From positions 1 through 46,629 of IMG/VR virus record IMGVR_UViG_3300036859_000169: a stretch of DNA of 46,629 nucleotides; one strand, written 5' to 3'. This stretch comes from a virus. Under the pieces are notes generated by a model that was not told the origin of the DNA, did no database searches, and worked only from the letters and a program-made list of their open reading frames with translations. Positions within the stretch are counted from its first letter, which is position 1. Every line of letters begins with the position of its first letter. Shown here piece after piece: positions 14,406-21,542 of this stretch. Both the position numbers and the translations under genes were made by a program.

Positions 14406-15208
14406 GCGGCGCCCCCGAACTTGCCGACCTCGTTGCCCCAGCATTCCCAGCCGGGCCGTATCTCGCGCGAGAACAGTTCAAGGTATGGGCCGTCGCAGTA
14501 TTGGCGGACGCGTTCAAAGATTTCGTCTGGTTTGCGGGAATGCTCACGCACCGGAGCAAGTATTAATTCGCGGACGTTTTTGGCTTTGCGTCTGGCGTTC
14601 CCGCGGCGGCCGAGCAGCACAAATTCGGTGTTTTTGCGCGTGGTCAGGCCGAGCCCGACATGAAAGTCCGAATCGATTGAGGGCAGCACGCGCAGTTGCG
14701 CGACGCTGTGCGAGCGCTTGAGTTTGACCCAGGTGAAGGCAATCGCCGAATAGCGGAAGCCCCACGCCTCCATCACATCGAAGGCTTGGCGCAGGCAGGG
14801 GCCGGTGGTGCAGAGAAACAGGTGCGCGTCCTTGGCCGCGAGATCTCGCACCGGAAGCGCGCAGATGTCATCGACGCCCATCACCGCGTAGTGCTTCTCG
14901 GCGTCGCGCCGGCTCGTCCAATTTGACATCTGCAGCGCAGTGCGGGCGCGAAAATGCCAAGGCGGATCAGCTACGATGGCGCCGTAGCGACGGGCGACGA
15001 GTCCAGCGAACGGATCTTCACGACCAAGCGCGGCACATCCCCGAACATCTTCCAGGCATGCAAGCTCGTGATCTGCGAGTCGTCCCGCCACGCCACTGTG
15101 TTGAGCGCGTCCCCCACCATTTTCGTCAGATTGTCCACGTCCGCGCGCGACGTCTTCCACTGTGCGCCCGGGAGCGCGCGCTTTCGCGATGTCAAAGATT
15201 TCGGCCAT
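14402..15208 (-). CDS. MT-A70 family DNA N6-adenine methyltransferase
   Basis: The catalytic signature DPPW (residues 81-84 with the start used here) is followed by WTSRRDAEKHYAVMGVDDI, then LFLCTTGPCLRQAFDVMEAW, an MT-A70 fold that transfers a methyl group from S-adenosylmethionine to adenine. The C-terminal part includes LRVLPSIDSDFHVGLGLTTR and TEFVLLGRRG, also typical. It could protect phage DNA from host restriction. The ATG at 15208 lies inside rusA, giving a 238-base overlap in a different frame; a GTG at 15091 is an alternative start. The core is certain, the N terminus is not. Confidence 0.75.
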   Translation of the reverse strand: MAEIFDIAKARAPGRTVEDVARGRGQSDENGGGRAQHSGVAGRLADHELACLEDVRGCAALGREDPFAGLVARRYGAIVADPPWHFRARTALQMSNWTSRRDAEKHYAVMGVDDICALPVRDLAAKDAHLFLCTTGPCLRQAFDVMEAWGFRYSAIAFTWVKLKRSHSVAQLRVLPSIDSDFHVGLGLTTRKNTEFVLLGRRGNARRKAKNVRELILAPVREHSRKPDEIFERVRQYCDGPYLELFSREIRPGWECWGNEVGKFGGAA

Positions 15209-15405
15209 GCATAAACCGCCATCACCGAGAGTTCGATCGGGCCGTTGATTGGCCCCTGGCCGTTGAGCGCGCGCTGACAGAACATCCGCAGCGCGCCCAT
15301 GTAGTTTCGCTGCTTGGCAGGGGTAAACCGATGGGCGGTCTTGCCCCCCGCCGCACGCGCCCAAGGAACAGCTTCCCCGGGCAGCGTGAATTCGATTTCG
15401 CTCAC
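14971..15405 (-). CDS. rusA: RusA-type Holliday junction resolvase
   Basis: A 144-residue endonuclease that cuts four-way DNA junctions in recombination and replication. Diagnostic features are the N-terminal FTLPGEAVPWARAAGG strand, the WPKSLTSRKRALPGAQWKTS region, and the active-site line RADVDNLTKMVGDALN (conserved Asp residues and Lys), followed by WRDDSQI. Length fits the family. The ATG overlaps the stop of the upstream gene (ATGA); its 3' half also encodes the N terminus of the methyltransferase in another frame. Confidence 0.88.
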   Translation of the reverse strand: MSEIEFTLPGEAVPWARAAGGKTAHRFTPAKQRNYMGALRMFCQRALNGQGPINGPIELSVMAVYAWPKSLTSRKRALPGAQWKTSRADVDNLTKMVGDALNTVAWRDDSQITSLHAWKMFGDVPRLVVKIRSLDSSPVATAPS

Positions 15406-16010
15406 TGCGGCATTGCAGGCGCAGCAGGCATGTTCTCGGGCGGCGCGGCGAAAGGTGGATCACTCACGTCCGCAGGATCGAGCTCAGCCTCAACGGGCGC
15501 GGTCGGCGCCTTCTGGAAAGCTGACGCCAGGATCCCCTGGCCGTCCTGCCAGCCGGCCATCCACGCCGCGAATTGCGGAACGGACGGATCGTGCGGATTG
15601 TTGCAGGGCCCGCCCTCGAGGCCAATGCGCTTGCCTTCGGCGTGGGCGCGATCTTCGCCAGGCCGGCGGTCTTCCGGGAATAGCTCGGCGGTCTCACCGA
15701 CGTTCGTGCCGCTCCAGCGCAGCACTTGCGCGGTTTCGGCCATCTCGGCCTTGAGCTGGGACTCGCCTTCGGGCGATCGCGCCAGAATGGTCTTCTTGAC
15801 CTTGGCCACGCTGTCGTCTTCGGCCTTGATGCGCTTGCCGACGTTCTTGATTTCCGCATCGGCCTTCTTCTTGGCGCCGAGTGCGACCTCGTATTCGCGG
15901 CAGTGCCGATAGTGCAGCGCGCGCTTCTCGTCCTCGGTCAGTCCTGAGTTCTTGAGCGGCTGATCCTTGATCGCGTCTTCGATGTCGGCCTGTTTCTTCC
16001 GCCGTCCCAT
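15402..16010 (-). CDS. Early protein with C-terminal RMF-like motif, 202 aa
   Basis: Start at ATG 16010 with GGAG ten bases upstream; the frame extends further only without support. Residues 1-110 are charged and helical (RALHYRHCREYEVALGAKKK and DAEIKNVGKRIKAEDDS), resembling rhizobial phage proteins of unknown function. Residues 135-170 (EGKRIGLEGGPCNNPHDPSV, then AAWMAGWQDGQG) look like the motif of the ribosome modulation factor family. A Pro/Ala tail follows. A ribosome or DNA-binding role is not established. Confidence 0.55.
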   Translation of the reverse strand: MGRRKKQADIEDAIKDQPLKNSGLTEDEKRALHYRHCREYEVALGAKKKADAEIKNVGKRIKAEDDSVAKVKKTILARSPEGESQLKAEMAETAQVLRWSGTNVGETAELFPEDRRPGEDRAHAEGKRIGLEGGPCNNPHDPSVPQFAAWMAGWQDGQGILASAFQKAPTAPVEAELDPADVSDPPFAAPPENMPAAPAMPQ

Positions 16011-16061
16011 GATAATTTTCTCCGCTGCGAATGAGGGGTGCCGCACGCACGACAACTGGAG

Positions 16062-16463
16062 CTACGCAAGATTGATCAGGTCGATCTGGACGGAGATGCG
16101 CTCGGCACGCTTGAGCTCGCGCCACCATTCCGGCTCCGCGCCATCCATGAGGCATTCGAGAAACTGGCGGCCCTGCTCGCTGCGCAAGAGCGCGCGCAGG
16201 AAGTGTGCGGGCGGTTTAACGGATCCGGCCGCGTAACGGTGACATGACCGCTCATCCAAGCCGGTGATGAGGTGGAGCTCGAGGCCGGGCTTGGCGAGCA
16301 AGGATTGCGCCATCGCCGAAAACCACTGCTCGTCGTCAGCGACAGATTTGTCAGCGGACCTATTTCTGGGTACCGCGACGGGAGGTGTCGAAAAACCCTG
16401 ACTGACAGAACTGCCGTTAGGAATAATTGCCGAGTGTCGAAGTCCGGATATTCTGCCGTGCAT
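16062..16463 (-). CDS. Putative HTH-like early protein, 133 aa
   Basis: The conserved part is residues 50-125: LITGLDERSCHRYAAGSVKP, then PAHFLRALLRSEQGRQFLEC and WWRELKRAERI. This type is common beside Cro-like genes in rhizobial prophages and resembles a short HTH recognising DNA (RSCHRYAAG). AAGGGG lies eight bases before the ATG. It follows cro in the early-left operon. It could be a second regulator; that is inference. Confidence 0.55.
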   Translation of the reverse strand: MHGRISGLRHSAIIPNGSSVSQGFSTPPVAVPRNRSADKSVADDEQWFSAMAQSLLAKPGLELHLITGLDERSCHRYAAGSVKPPAHFLRALLRSEQGRQFLECLMDGAEPEWWRELKRAERISVQIDLINLA

Positions 16464-16596
16464 GGAACGAGCCCCTTACGCATACGCAACAAAGCTTGGG
16501 TATTCCCCGATGGCCGCCCACCGGAATCCGTCATACAGTCCGGTCGGTGGATGGTTACCGGGAGGTCAAAATGGGAATTGTTCTGCGTTTCCCGCG
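16464..16596. other. Gap between cro and the next early-left gene
   Basis: No minus-strand gene is seen. On the plus strand it contains a good ribosome site and ATG (GGGAGG, then ATG at 16570) that opens a frame running antisense through cro into the CI-type repressor gene without a stop codon (see findings). Confidence 0.4.
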
Positions 16597-16821
16597 TCAT
16601 GCGCACGCCTCAGGGCACTCATCCGGCCACAAGTCAGGGCGCAACTCACTTCGATGGATACCCGTCGCCTGCTCGATCGGCAGCACGAATTCAGCTGGCA
16701 CCCCGCGTTTGGATTTGGTGAGCCAATACGAGACCATCTGCTGTCTCGTGCCGATGCGGTCGGCCAAGGGCTTTTGCCCCCCGGCAACATCGCATGCACG
16801 GCGTAGCGCGTCTCTCGACAT
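16597..16821 (-). CDS. Cro/YdaS-like transcriptional regulator
   Basis: A 74-residue single-domain DNA-binding protein: LRRACDVAGGQKPLADRIGT, RQQMVSYWLTKSKRGVPAEF, LPIEQATGIHRSELRPDLW. These are the hallmarks of the YdaS/Cro-like family that opposes the repressor in temperate phages. It is divergent from the CI-type gene and is the first gene of the leftward operon. The predicted promoter starts transcription exactly at the ATG (16821) and there is no Shine-Dalgarno sequence, so the mRNA should be leaderless, as lambda cI is from its maintenance promoter. Confidence 0.78.
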   Translation of the reverse strand: MSRDALRRACDVAGGQKPLADRIGTRQQMVSYWLTKSKRGVPAEFVLPIEQATGIHRSELRPDLWPDECPEACA

Positions 16822-16855
16822 GTCCGAACCATACTCGAATTTTGGTGTAAATCAA
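16821..16855 (-). promoter_or_regulatory. Leftward early promoter (cro)
   Basis: On the minus strand: -35 TTGATT (16855-16850), 16-base spacer, -10 TATGGT (16833-16828); the expected +1 is 16821, the A of the cro start codon. The spacer contains operator-like site 1. The sequence is closely similar to the rightward promoter at 17281, about 24 of 30 bases. Confidence 0.65.
16832..16850. promoter_or_regulatory. Operator-like site 1
   Basis: TACTCGAATTTTGGTGTAA, an imperfect inverted repeat related to a TACCAAAATTTTGGTA consensus. It matches site 4 on the other strand at 16 of 19 positions. It lies between the -35 and -10 boxes of the cro promoter, so repressor bound here would block early-left transcription. 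Confidence 0.6.
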
Positions 16856-16881
16856 CCCAAAAATCTGTCCGACACACCCAA

Positions 16882-16898
16882 CCTAAATTTTGGTATGG
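16882..16898. promoter_or_regulatory. Operator-like site 2
   Basis: CCTAAATTTTGGTATGG shares AATTTTGGTRT with site 1. It overlaps the probable -10 box (TATGGG, 16894-16899) of the repressor gene, so it may mediate autoregulation. Confidence 0.5.
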
Positions 16899-16906
16899 GT
16901 TCCGTC

Positions 16907-17266
16907 ATGCGAGAGGTGGATTCAGCAGCGTTCGGTAGGCGTGTCCGGAGCCGGCGGACTGAGCTTGGCATGAGCCAGACCGAGTTGGGCAAGGAGGCCG
17001 GCCATAGCCAGCAAAACATCGACCACATCGAAAAAGGCAAAGCAAAGAAGCCTCAGCGCATCGTCACGGAAATTGCTGCGGCACTGCGAACGACCCGAGA
17101 GTGGTTGCTTTGGGAAGAGGGGCCACGGGAATTCGGCCCGCAGTATCTAAGCACTCAAAAACTTGTGGACAAATACAAAGACCTCCCAGCCAACATGAAA
17201 GAAGCCGTCAGCCAATTCATTGAGGAATCGGCGCGTCCCAAGCGACCGAAGCGCCGTACGGGCTGA
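16907..17266 (+). CDS. CI-type phage repressor (short XRE protein)
   Basis: A 119-residue regulator with an N-terminal XRE helix-turn-helix: FGRRVRSRRTELGMSQTELG, then KEAGHSQQNIDHIEKGKAKK (residues 9-48), followed by IVTEIAAALRTTREWLLWEE. The C-terminal 50 residues are a short helical segment; there is no LexA/S24 peptidase domain, so induction should not use RecA-stimulated self-cleavage. It is divergent from cro and flanked by operator-like sites. A TATGGG box at 16894 predicts transcription from 16906, one base before this ATG; ATG 16895 (four residues longer) and ATG 16570 (long extension antisense to cro) are alternatives. Confidence 0.75.
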   Translation: MREVDSAAFGRRVRSRRTELGMSQTELGKEAGHSQQNIDHIEKGKAKKPQRIVTEIAAALRTTREWLLWEEGPREFGPQYLSTQKLVDKYKDLPANMKEAVSQFIEESARPKRPKRRTG

Positions 17267-17280
17267 TACCAAATTTTCAG
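17265..17280. promoter_or_regulatory. Operator-like site 3
   Basis: GATACCAAATTTTCAG begins at the stop codon of the repressor gene and carries the inverted form of the operator half-site (complement AAAATTTGGTAT). It lies just upstream of the -35 box of the rightward promoter. Confidence 0.45.
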
Positions 17281-17315
17281 TTGACTTATACCAAGATTTG
17301 AGTAGGGTGCTCTCC
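17281..17315 (+). promoter_or_regulatory. Rightward early promoter with operator-like site 4
   Basis: -35 TTGACT (17281-17286), 16-base spacer, -10 TAGGGT (17303-17308), expected start 17315. The operator-like sequence TTATACCAAGATTTGAGTA (17286-17304) fills the spacer, as in the cro promoter. This drives the plus-strand operon; unlike cro, its first gene has a leader with GGAGG. Confidence 0.6.
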
Positions 17316-17333
17316 TGATCCTTGGAGGGCGCC

Positions 17334-17537
17334 ATGCTTCCCCACATCCGCCGCAGTTGGTTCCGCCCCGCCCGCACGATGCCGGTGGAGGCCGCCTTCA
17401 TCGCCGGGATGATTGTCCTGGCCACGGTGCTCTACGCGCTGGCCGTGCCCCGCTGCGCGCTGGGGCGCACCTGCGCGGCCGATCTCGTCGCGCCGCCGTG
17501 CGCCGATGCCCGCCAGCCATGCCGAGGGAGGGTTTGA
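17334..17537 (+). CDS. Small membrane protein, 67 aa
   Basis: First gene of the rightward operon; GGAGG lies seven bases before the ATG. Residues 18-38 form one membrane span (VEAAFIAGMIVLATVLYALA), followed by a cysteine-containing tail (CALGRTCAADLVAPPCADAR). It is the first protein expected after induction or infection. It might act on the host membrane, for example in exclusion; function unknown. Confidence 0.55.
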   Translation: MLPHIRRSWFRPARTMPVEAAFIAGMIVLATVLYALAVPRCALGRTCAADLVAPPCADARQPCRGRV

Positions 17538-17953
17538 TGACGATCATGGAGAAAATCCGCATGCGGAATCGGATCGAGCCGGAGCTTGAGCGCGAAGTCT
17601 CGGATGTACTCCTCGATAGCCTTCGGGAGGCTAGTGCCTTGGAGCGGCCGGCCGACGAGTTCGCACCGCAGCGGATGGACTATTCGCTTGAGCGCGTCGA
17701 GTCGTTTCTGTCTCAGCGCGTCACGGAGCTCCAGCAGGCGCGGTCCGCGCTCGCGCAGGAGGCCGACGCCACCAGAGAGCGCTTGGCCGACCTCGTACGG
17801 CGCCAAGCGATCATGCTGATCGTCGAGACATCCCTATCCGAGGGCTTGGCCAAACTGACGGAACAGATGGCGACCTCGGACACCGTGCCGCTGGACGAAC
17901 CAGAGCAGTCCGCGACCGAGGCATCGATGAGCCCCGAAGAGGCCGCGCGATGA
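17537..17953 (+). CDS. Coiled-coil early protein, 138 aa
   Basis: Start at ATG 17537 (GAGGGAGG upstream; shares one base with the previous stop). Residues 5-100 are a long charged helix (RIEPELEREVSDVLLDSLRE and QQARSALAQEADATRERLAD). Hydrophobic residues at 95-103 (RRQAIMLIVE) continue the helix. No known family. It is part of the early-right operon before the recombination genes. Confidence 0.55.
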   Translation: MTIMEKIRMRNRIEPELEREVSDVLLDSLREASALERPADEFAPQRMDYSLERVESFLSQRVTELQQARSALAQEADATRERLADLVRRQAIMLIVETSLSEGLAKLTEQMATSDTVPLDEPEQSATEASMSPEEAAR

Positions 17954-18204
17954 CCGCCCGCCCCGATCGCTACTTCGCGCGCATCGACGCGCACCTGCCG
18001 ACGCTCCCCGACGACGCGGCGCGCCGCTCGTTCCTACTGCAGCAGCAGGCGGGATGGGAGCTCCGATATGAGCGATTTATCCTGACCGAGGGCAAATCGG
18101 AGCCATGCGCTGACCACGGCGACCCGCCGCAGGCGTCCGACTTCATGCTCGTGATCACCGGCCTTGGCGCCCGGCGCGGCGCGCTCGAGAAGGTAGCCGC
18201 ATGA
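17950..18204 (+). CDS. Early protein of unknown function, 84 aa
   Basis: Overlaps its upstream neighbour by ATGA. The N-terminal half is helical (DRYFARIDAHLPTLPDDAAR, RSFLLQQQAGWELRYERFIL). No cysteine cluster or catalytic motif. It stands directly before the recombination genes and may be an accessory of Exo/RecT; not shown. Confidence 0.5.
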   Translation: MTARPDRYFARIDAHLPTLPDDAARRSFLLQQQAGWELRYERFILTEGKSEPCADHGDPPQASDFMLVITGLGARRGALEKVAA

Positions 18205-18470
18205 CCGCGCAATTCGCAATCCTGCTCTCGGTGGCCGTGGCCATCATCGTATTCATCGGCTGCACGGCCATCATCGTGGCAGTGCTCCGATGGATCAACA
18301 AAGGAGGTGCGCATCATGTAGGCCCACATCCATCGGAAGGGACGGAGGTGGGCTCGTTTCCGGCCCGGGGTGCCCCGGGTTTCTGCCAACCAAGGGGCTC
18401 CGCGGCGTGGGCAAGCACACGAACGAGCGCCGCGGGGCCTCAAGGAGTTGACCGATGCCTGATCCCTTGA
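18201..18470 (+). CDS. Small membrane protein, 89 aa (C-terminal part doubtful)
   Basis: Residues 4-32 are a strong membrane span (FAILLSVAVAIIVFIGCTAI), followed by RWINKGG. The remainder (35-89) has low-quality coding character (many Gly/Pro/Ser) and overlaps another possible frame in the same DNA (18316-18461). The start overlaps the previous stop (ATGA). The membrane segment is credible; the true C terminus may differ. Confidence 0.45.
   Translation: MTAQFAILLSVAVAIIVFIGCTAIIVAVLRWINKGGAHHVGPHPSEGTEVGSFPARGAPGFCQPRGSAAWASTRTSAAGPQGVDRCLIP
18316..18461 (+). pseudogene. Possible small gene with a stop at codon 2
   Basis: A near-perfect ribosome site (AAGGAGG, eight bases, ATG at 18316) is followed directly by TAG. 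After the TAG the same frame stays open for 46 codons, very basic (AHIHRKGRRWARFRPGVPRV), and ends overlapping the start of the exonuclease gene in the usual phage manner. It could be a gene killed by an amber mutation, a start-stop regulatory element, or chance. TAG is used as a normal stop elsewhere in this genome, so recoding is unlikely. Confidence 0.3.
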
Positions 18471-19405
18471 AGCAAACGCTATCGGCCACTCAGACGCCGG
18501 CGCTGTTCGATGTATCACCCTATGTGACTCGGTGGATGCTGCTGCGGCACTTTATCCACGGCGATCCGATCGACAGCCCCGAGCACAACCGCATGGATTG
18601 GGGCAAGCGCATGCAGCCGATGGTACTGGCGCAGGCGGCCGAAGATCTGCGCGTCGAGGTTCGGCCGAATGCCGATGATCAATACGTGCGCCGCGGCCTG
18701 CTCGGCTGCACGCGCGACGGCGATGTGATCTGTCCCGATCGCGGGCCTGGCGCCGTCGAGACGAAATGCGTCTTCGATTACGGCGTGTGGATGACGACCT
18801 GGAACGGCGGCAAGTCGCTGCCGCGACACATCGAAATCCAATTGCAGCAGCAGATGATGGTGGGCGATGGCGAGAAGCCTTTCGAGTGGGGCGTGCTGGC
18901 CGTGTGGCTGTGCGGCGAAATGAAGTATTTCGAGCGCAAGCCGATCGTCGCGCTGTGGGACGCGATCAGCGATGGGACCCACAAGTTTTTCGACGACGTT
19001 GCCGCCAAGGTTGAGGGCGAGCCGTTCGGCGAACCTGTCGAGATGGCGCTGCTCGGCAAGCTTTTCCCGACAAAAATCGGGACGACAATCGACTTCACGA
19101 CGCATCCGCGCGCGGCCGACCTCGCCGAGCAGGTCCGCATGATGGCCTACCACGCCAGCGAGCGCAGTGGGCACGAGAAGGGCGAGAAGGCCGTCAAGGC
19201 GATGCTCAAAGCCCTGATGGGCGATGCCGAGGAGGCGACCTTTCTGCACGGCATCAAGGTCCGCGCGAAGCCGCAGAGCCGCGCCGGCTACACCGTGAAG
19301 CCGACGACGTTCACCGTGATCGAGGCATTCGTTCCTGATGATACGCCGGCGCTCGAGCCGAAGTCCGACGGCGAGCCGACGCTGACCGACCTGAGAGGTG
19401 GCTGA
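18455..19405 (+). CDS. YqaJ-type viral exonuclease
   Basis: A 316-residue PD-(D/E)XK exonuclease, partner of the RecT-type annealing protein next to it; it would resect double-stranded ends for recombination. Motifs: LLGCTRDGDVI (83-92) with the catalytic Asp, VETKC (101-105) with Glu-X-Lys, and HIEIQLQQQMMV (125-136), the Gln-rich helix typical of YqaJ proteins. AAGGAG lies seven bases before the ATG. The stop overlaps the recT start. Confidence 0.85.
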   Translation: MPDPLKQTLSATQTPALFDVSPYVTRWMLLRHFIHGDPIDSPEHNRMDWGKRMQPMVLAQAAEDLRVEVRPNADDQYVRRGLLGCTRDGDVICPDRGPGAVETKCVFDYGVWMTTWNGGKSLPRHIEIQLQQQMMVGDGEKPFEWGVLAVWLCGEMKYFERKPIVALWDAISDGTHKFFDDVAAKVEGEPFGEPVEMALLGKLFPTKIGTTIDFTTHPRAADLAEQVRMMAYHASERSGHEKGEKAVKAMLKALMGDAEEATFLHGIKVRAKPQSRAGYTVKPTTFTVIEAFVPDDTPALEPKSDGEPTLTDLRGG

Positions 19406-20412
19406 TGAACGCCCTTGTCGCATTCGAGCAGCAGCTCCAGCCGCTCGCCCCGCGCTTCGCCGAGGTGCTGCCGGCGAACGTGAAGCCAGACCGGCTGATC
19501 CGCACGGTGGTGATCTCGGTCGAGCGGCTGCCGAAGCTCCTCGACTGCGACCGGCAATCACTGTTCAACGCCGCCATGTCCGCCGCGATCCTCGGCCTCG
19601 AGGTCGATGGCGTCACCGGCCAGGCGTACCTGATCCCGTTCAAAACCCGCGCGCAGCTCGTCGTCGGTTATAAGGGCTATAACACGATGGGCGCACGCTC
19701 GGGGCTAACCGTCGATGGCACAGTCGTGCGCGAGGGAGATGCCTTCGACTATGAGCTCGGCGACCGCGGCTACATCCGGCATAAGCCGGTGCTCGGTAGC
19801 ACGAAGCGTATTATCGGCGCGTGGGCAACGGCAGCATCATTGAGCCGACCGCCGATCATCAGCGTGCTCGGCATTGACGATATCATGGCCATCATGAAGA
19901 AGTCGCCCGGCGCGAAGATGTCGGACAGCCCATGGAATGATCCTACCATCGGATTCCCCGCGATGGCTTCGAAGTCGGCGAAGCGCCGACTTGCTCGCTC
20001 GATGCCGCTCAACGTGATGCAGTACGCGGCGCGCATGGAGGAGGCGTTCGAGGAGCAAGGCAAGCCGTCCTGGATCTCGCCCGACCGTGGGGTCATCGTC
20101 GATGGCGAGGCGCAGCCGCTCACGACCTTCGAACCGAACGAAACGCCGACGGCTGCAGAGCTGATCGGCCAGCCTTCGCCGCATGGTTCTTACCTGGCGG
20201 CGGACCAGCCGGCGCCCGCCATGACACCCAACTCGGCAGCGGGCGCCGGCGAGGTTCTCTCGATCGAGGATGAGGCGCGCAAGCAGGCCAAGCTCGGCTC
20301 CATCATGTTCAATGATTTCTACAAGGCGTGTGACACGGCCGAGAAGAAGCGCATCAACGCGATCGGCGATGAGCTGCGTGGCCTGATGAACGACGCGAAG
20401 CAGCCGGCGTAG
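19405..20412 (+). CDS. recT: RecT-type single-strand annealing protein
   Basis: A 335-residue protein that anneals complementary single DNA strands. The RecT core is residues 25-215: SLFNAAMSAAILGLEVDGVT, GQAYLIPFKTRAQLVVGYKG, EGDAFDYELG, and the segment FPAMASKSAKRRLARSMPLN. It follows the exonuclease directly (shared bases at TGATGA), forming an Exo-RecT pair. The C terminus (250-335) is variable and probably mediates partner contacts. Confidence 0.9.
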   Translation: MNALVAFEQQLQPLAPRFAEVLPANVKPDRLIRTVVISVERLPKLLDCDRQSLFNAAMSAAILGLEVDGVTGQAYLIPFKTRAQLVVGYKGYNTMGARSGLTVDGTVVREGDAFDYELGDRGYIRHKPVLGSTKRIIGAWATAASLSRPPIISVLGIDDIMAIMKKSPGAKMSDSPWNDPTIGFPAMASKSAKRRLARSMPLNVMQYAARMEEAFEEQGKPSWISPDRGVIVDGEAQPLTTFEPNETPTAAELIGQPSPHGSYLAADQPAPAMTPNSAAGAGEVLSIEDEARKQAKLGSIMFNDFYKACDTAEKKRINAIGDELRGLMNDAKQPA

Positions 20413-20449
20413 CTATAGCCGACGACAAGTGAGCAATTGGGAGAGGTAG

Positions 20450-20737
20450 ATGGACACCGAGGTCAAGCGGAAGTGGATCGAGGCGCTGCGCAGCGGGGAC
20501 TTCAAGCAGTGGCGCGGCGCGCTTGTAGCCACGGACGGCCATGACCGTTGGCTCTGCTGTTTGGGTGTCGGCTTTTGTATAGCGAAACCAGACAAGGATG
20601 TTGGCGCCTCATGGACAGACGAGGCCGCCGAAGCGATTGGCCTGACCGTCGAACAGCGGGAAATCCTGGTCAGCATGAACGATTCCGAAAAGCGGTCCTT
20701 CGCTGAGATCGCGGACTACATCGAAGCGAATCTATAG
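20450..20737 (+). CDS. Phage accessory protein with WxxALRSGxF motif, 95 aa
   Basis: Begins KRKWIEALRSGDFKQWRGAL and contains LCCLGVGFCIA, a pattern frequent in small phage and plasmid proteins of unknown function. AGAGGTAG lies before the ATG. It is the first of several genes separated by similar CTATAGCT / GGAGGTA junctions. Function unknown. Confidence 0.6.
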   Translation: MDTEVKRKWIEALRSGDFKQWRGALVATDGHDRWLCCLGVGFCIAKPDKDVGASWTDEAAEAIGLTVEQREILVSMNDSEKRSFAEIADYIEANL

Positions 20738-20769
20738 CTCACGGGAGTAAGGCAATCTGAGGAGGTAAC

Positions 20770-21075
20770 ATGCTCTACAATCCAAAATGGGAAGTGAAAG
20801 CCGACCCGTTCTCGTTGCGAAGTTTGATCGCATGGCTGGAGACGCAGCCGGCCGACGAGACGTATTGCTACATGGACAACGGCCACTGCTTGGTTGCTCA
20901 GTATCTAGAGAGCCATGGATACCGCAACCTCGGCGTTGACCGCCGTGGATTTTATTACAGCGTTGGCGTCGGCCGTGCTCGGGCCTGGCAAGACCTTCCC
21001 CCCGTCTTGAATGACATTGCCCTCCGTGGACTGCATACCTTTGGTGCGGCCTTAGAGCGGGCACGCAGCCTATAG
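20770..21075 (+). CDS. Accessory protein, 101 aa, unknown function
   Basis: GAGGAGGTAAC precedes the ATG. Sequence elements: LRSLIAWLETQPADETYCYM, then DNGHCLVAQYLESHGYRNLG; mixed alpha/beta, no catalytic motif. It resembles its neighbour at 21111 in general type (small single-domain proteins with a Cys pair) but not in sequence. Unknown. Confidence 0.6.
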   Translation: MLYNPKWEVKADPFSLRSLIAWLETQPADETYCYMDNGHCLVAQYLESHGYRNLGVDRRGFYYSVGVGRARAWQDLPPVLNDIALRGLHTFGAALERARSL

Positions 21076-21110
21076 CTTGTACGGAATAGGCAATTCGAGG
21101 AGGTAACAAC

Positions 21111-21509
21111 ATGCTAGCTCAAAACTTCAAATCACCGAACGAACTCGGGCTTACCTCAGATGAATTTGGTGCTGCGGTCAAAGTGCTCAATATGCTTGAG
21201 CGCGGGGAGCTAGTGCACCTGCCAAAAGGTCTATGCGATCCGCGGGCGGCAGAGGTGCGGGGCTTCTATATGCGCGGCTGGGCTGGGTATAAAGAGAGGG
21301 ACGAGTGCGGCACGGTTTGCTGCATCGGCGGTTGGATGGAGGTGGTGCTGCGCGAACCGCTTTCCAAAGAATGCCACAGGCGTTTCCATGACCTTTTCTA
21401 TCCAGACGGATACTACGGAGATTCAGAACGATACACGGTTGAGGCGGCGGCGCAGGCTATGCGCGCAAAGCTTACGACCGGCATCGCTGATTGGTCGCTC
21501 GCACTATAA
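21111..21509 (+). CDS. Accessory protein, 132 aa, unknown function
   Basis: GAGGAGGTAACAAC precedes the ATG. The sequence contains ECGTVCCIGGWMEVVLREPL, reminiscent of the CCLGV-type motif in the gene at 20450, suggesting related folds. The C-terminal half is tyrosine-rich. Family unknown; possibly an anti-host early protein, which is speculation. Confidence 0.6.
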   Translation: MLAQNFKSPNELGLTSDEFGAAVKVLNMLERGELVHLPKGLCDPRAAEVRGFYMRGWAGYKERDECGTVCCIGGWMEVVLREPLSKECHRRFHDLFYPDGYYGDSERYTVEAAAQAMRAKLTTGIADWSLAL

Positions 21510-21542
21510 CTCATGATTGAACTGTAATTCTAGGAGGTATCG

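Noticed and set aside
16597-16821. Antitoxin of a YdaS/YdaT toxin-antitoxin pair
   Set aside because: The YdaS-like gene sits in the Cro position of the immunity switch and no YdaT-like partner was seen, so a Cro role is more likely.
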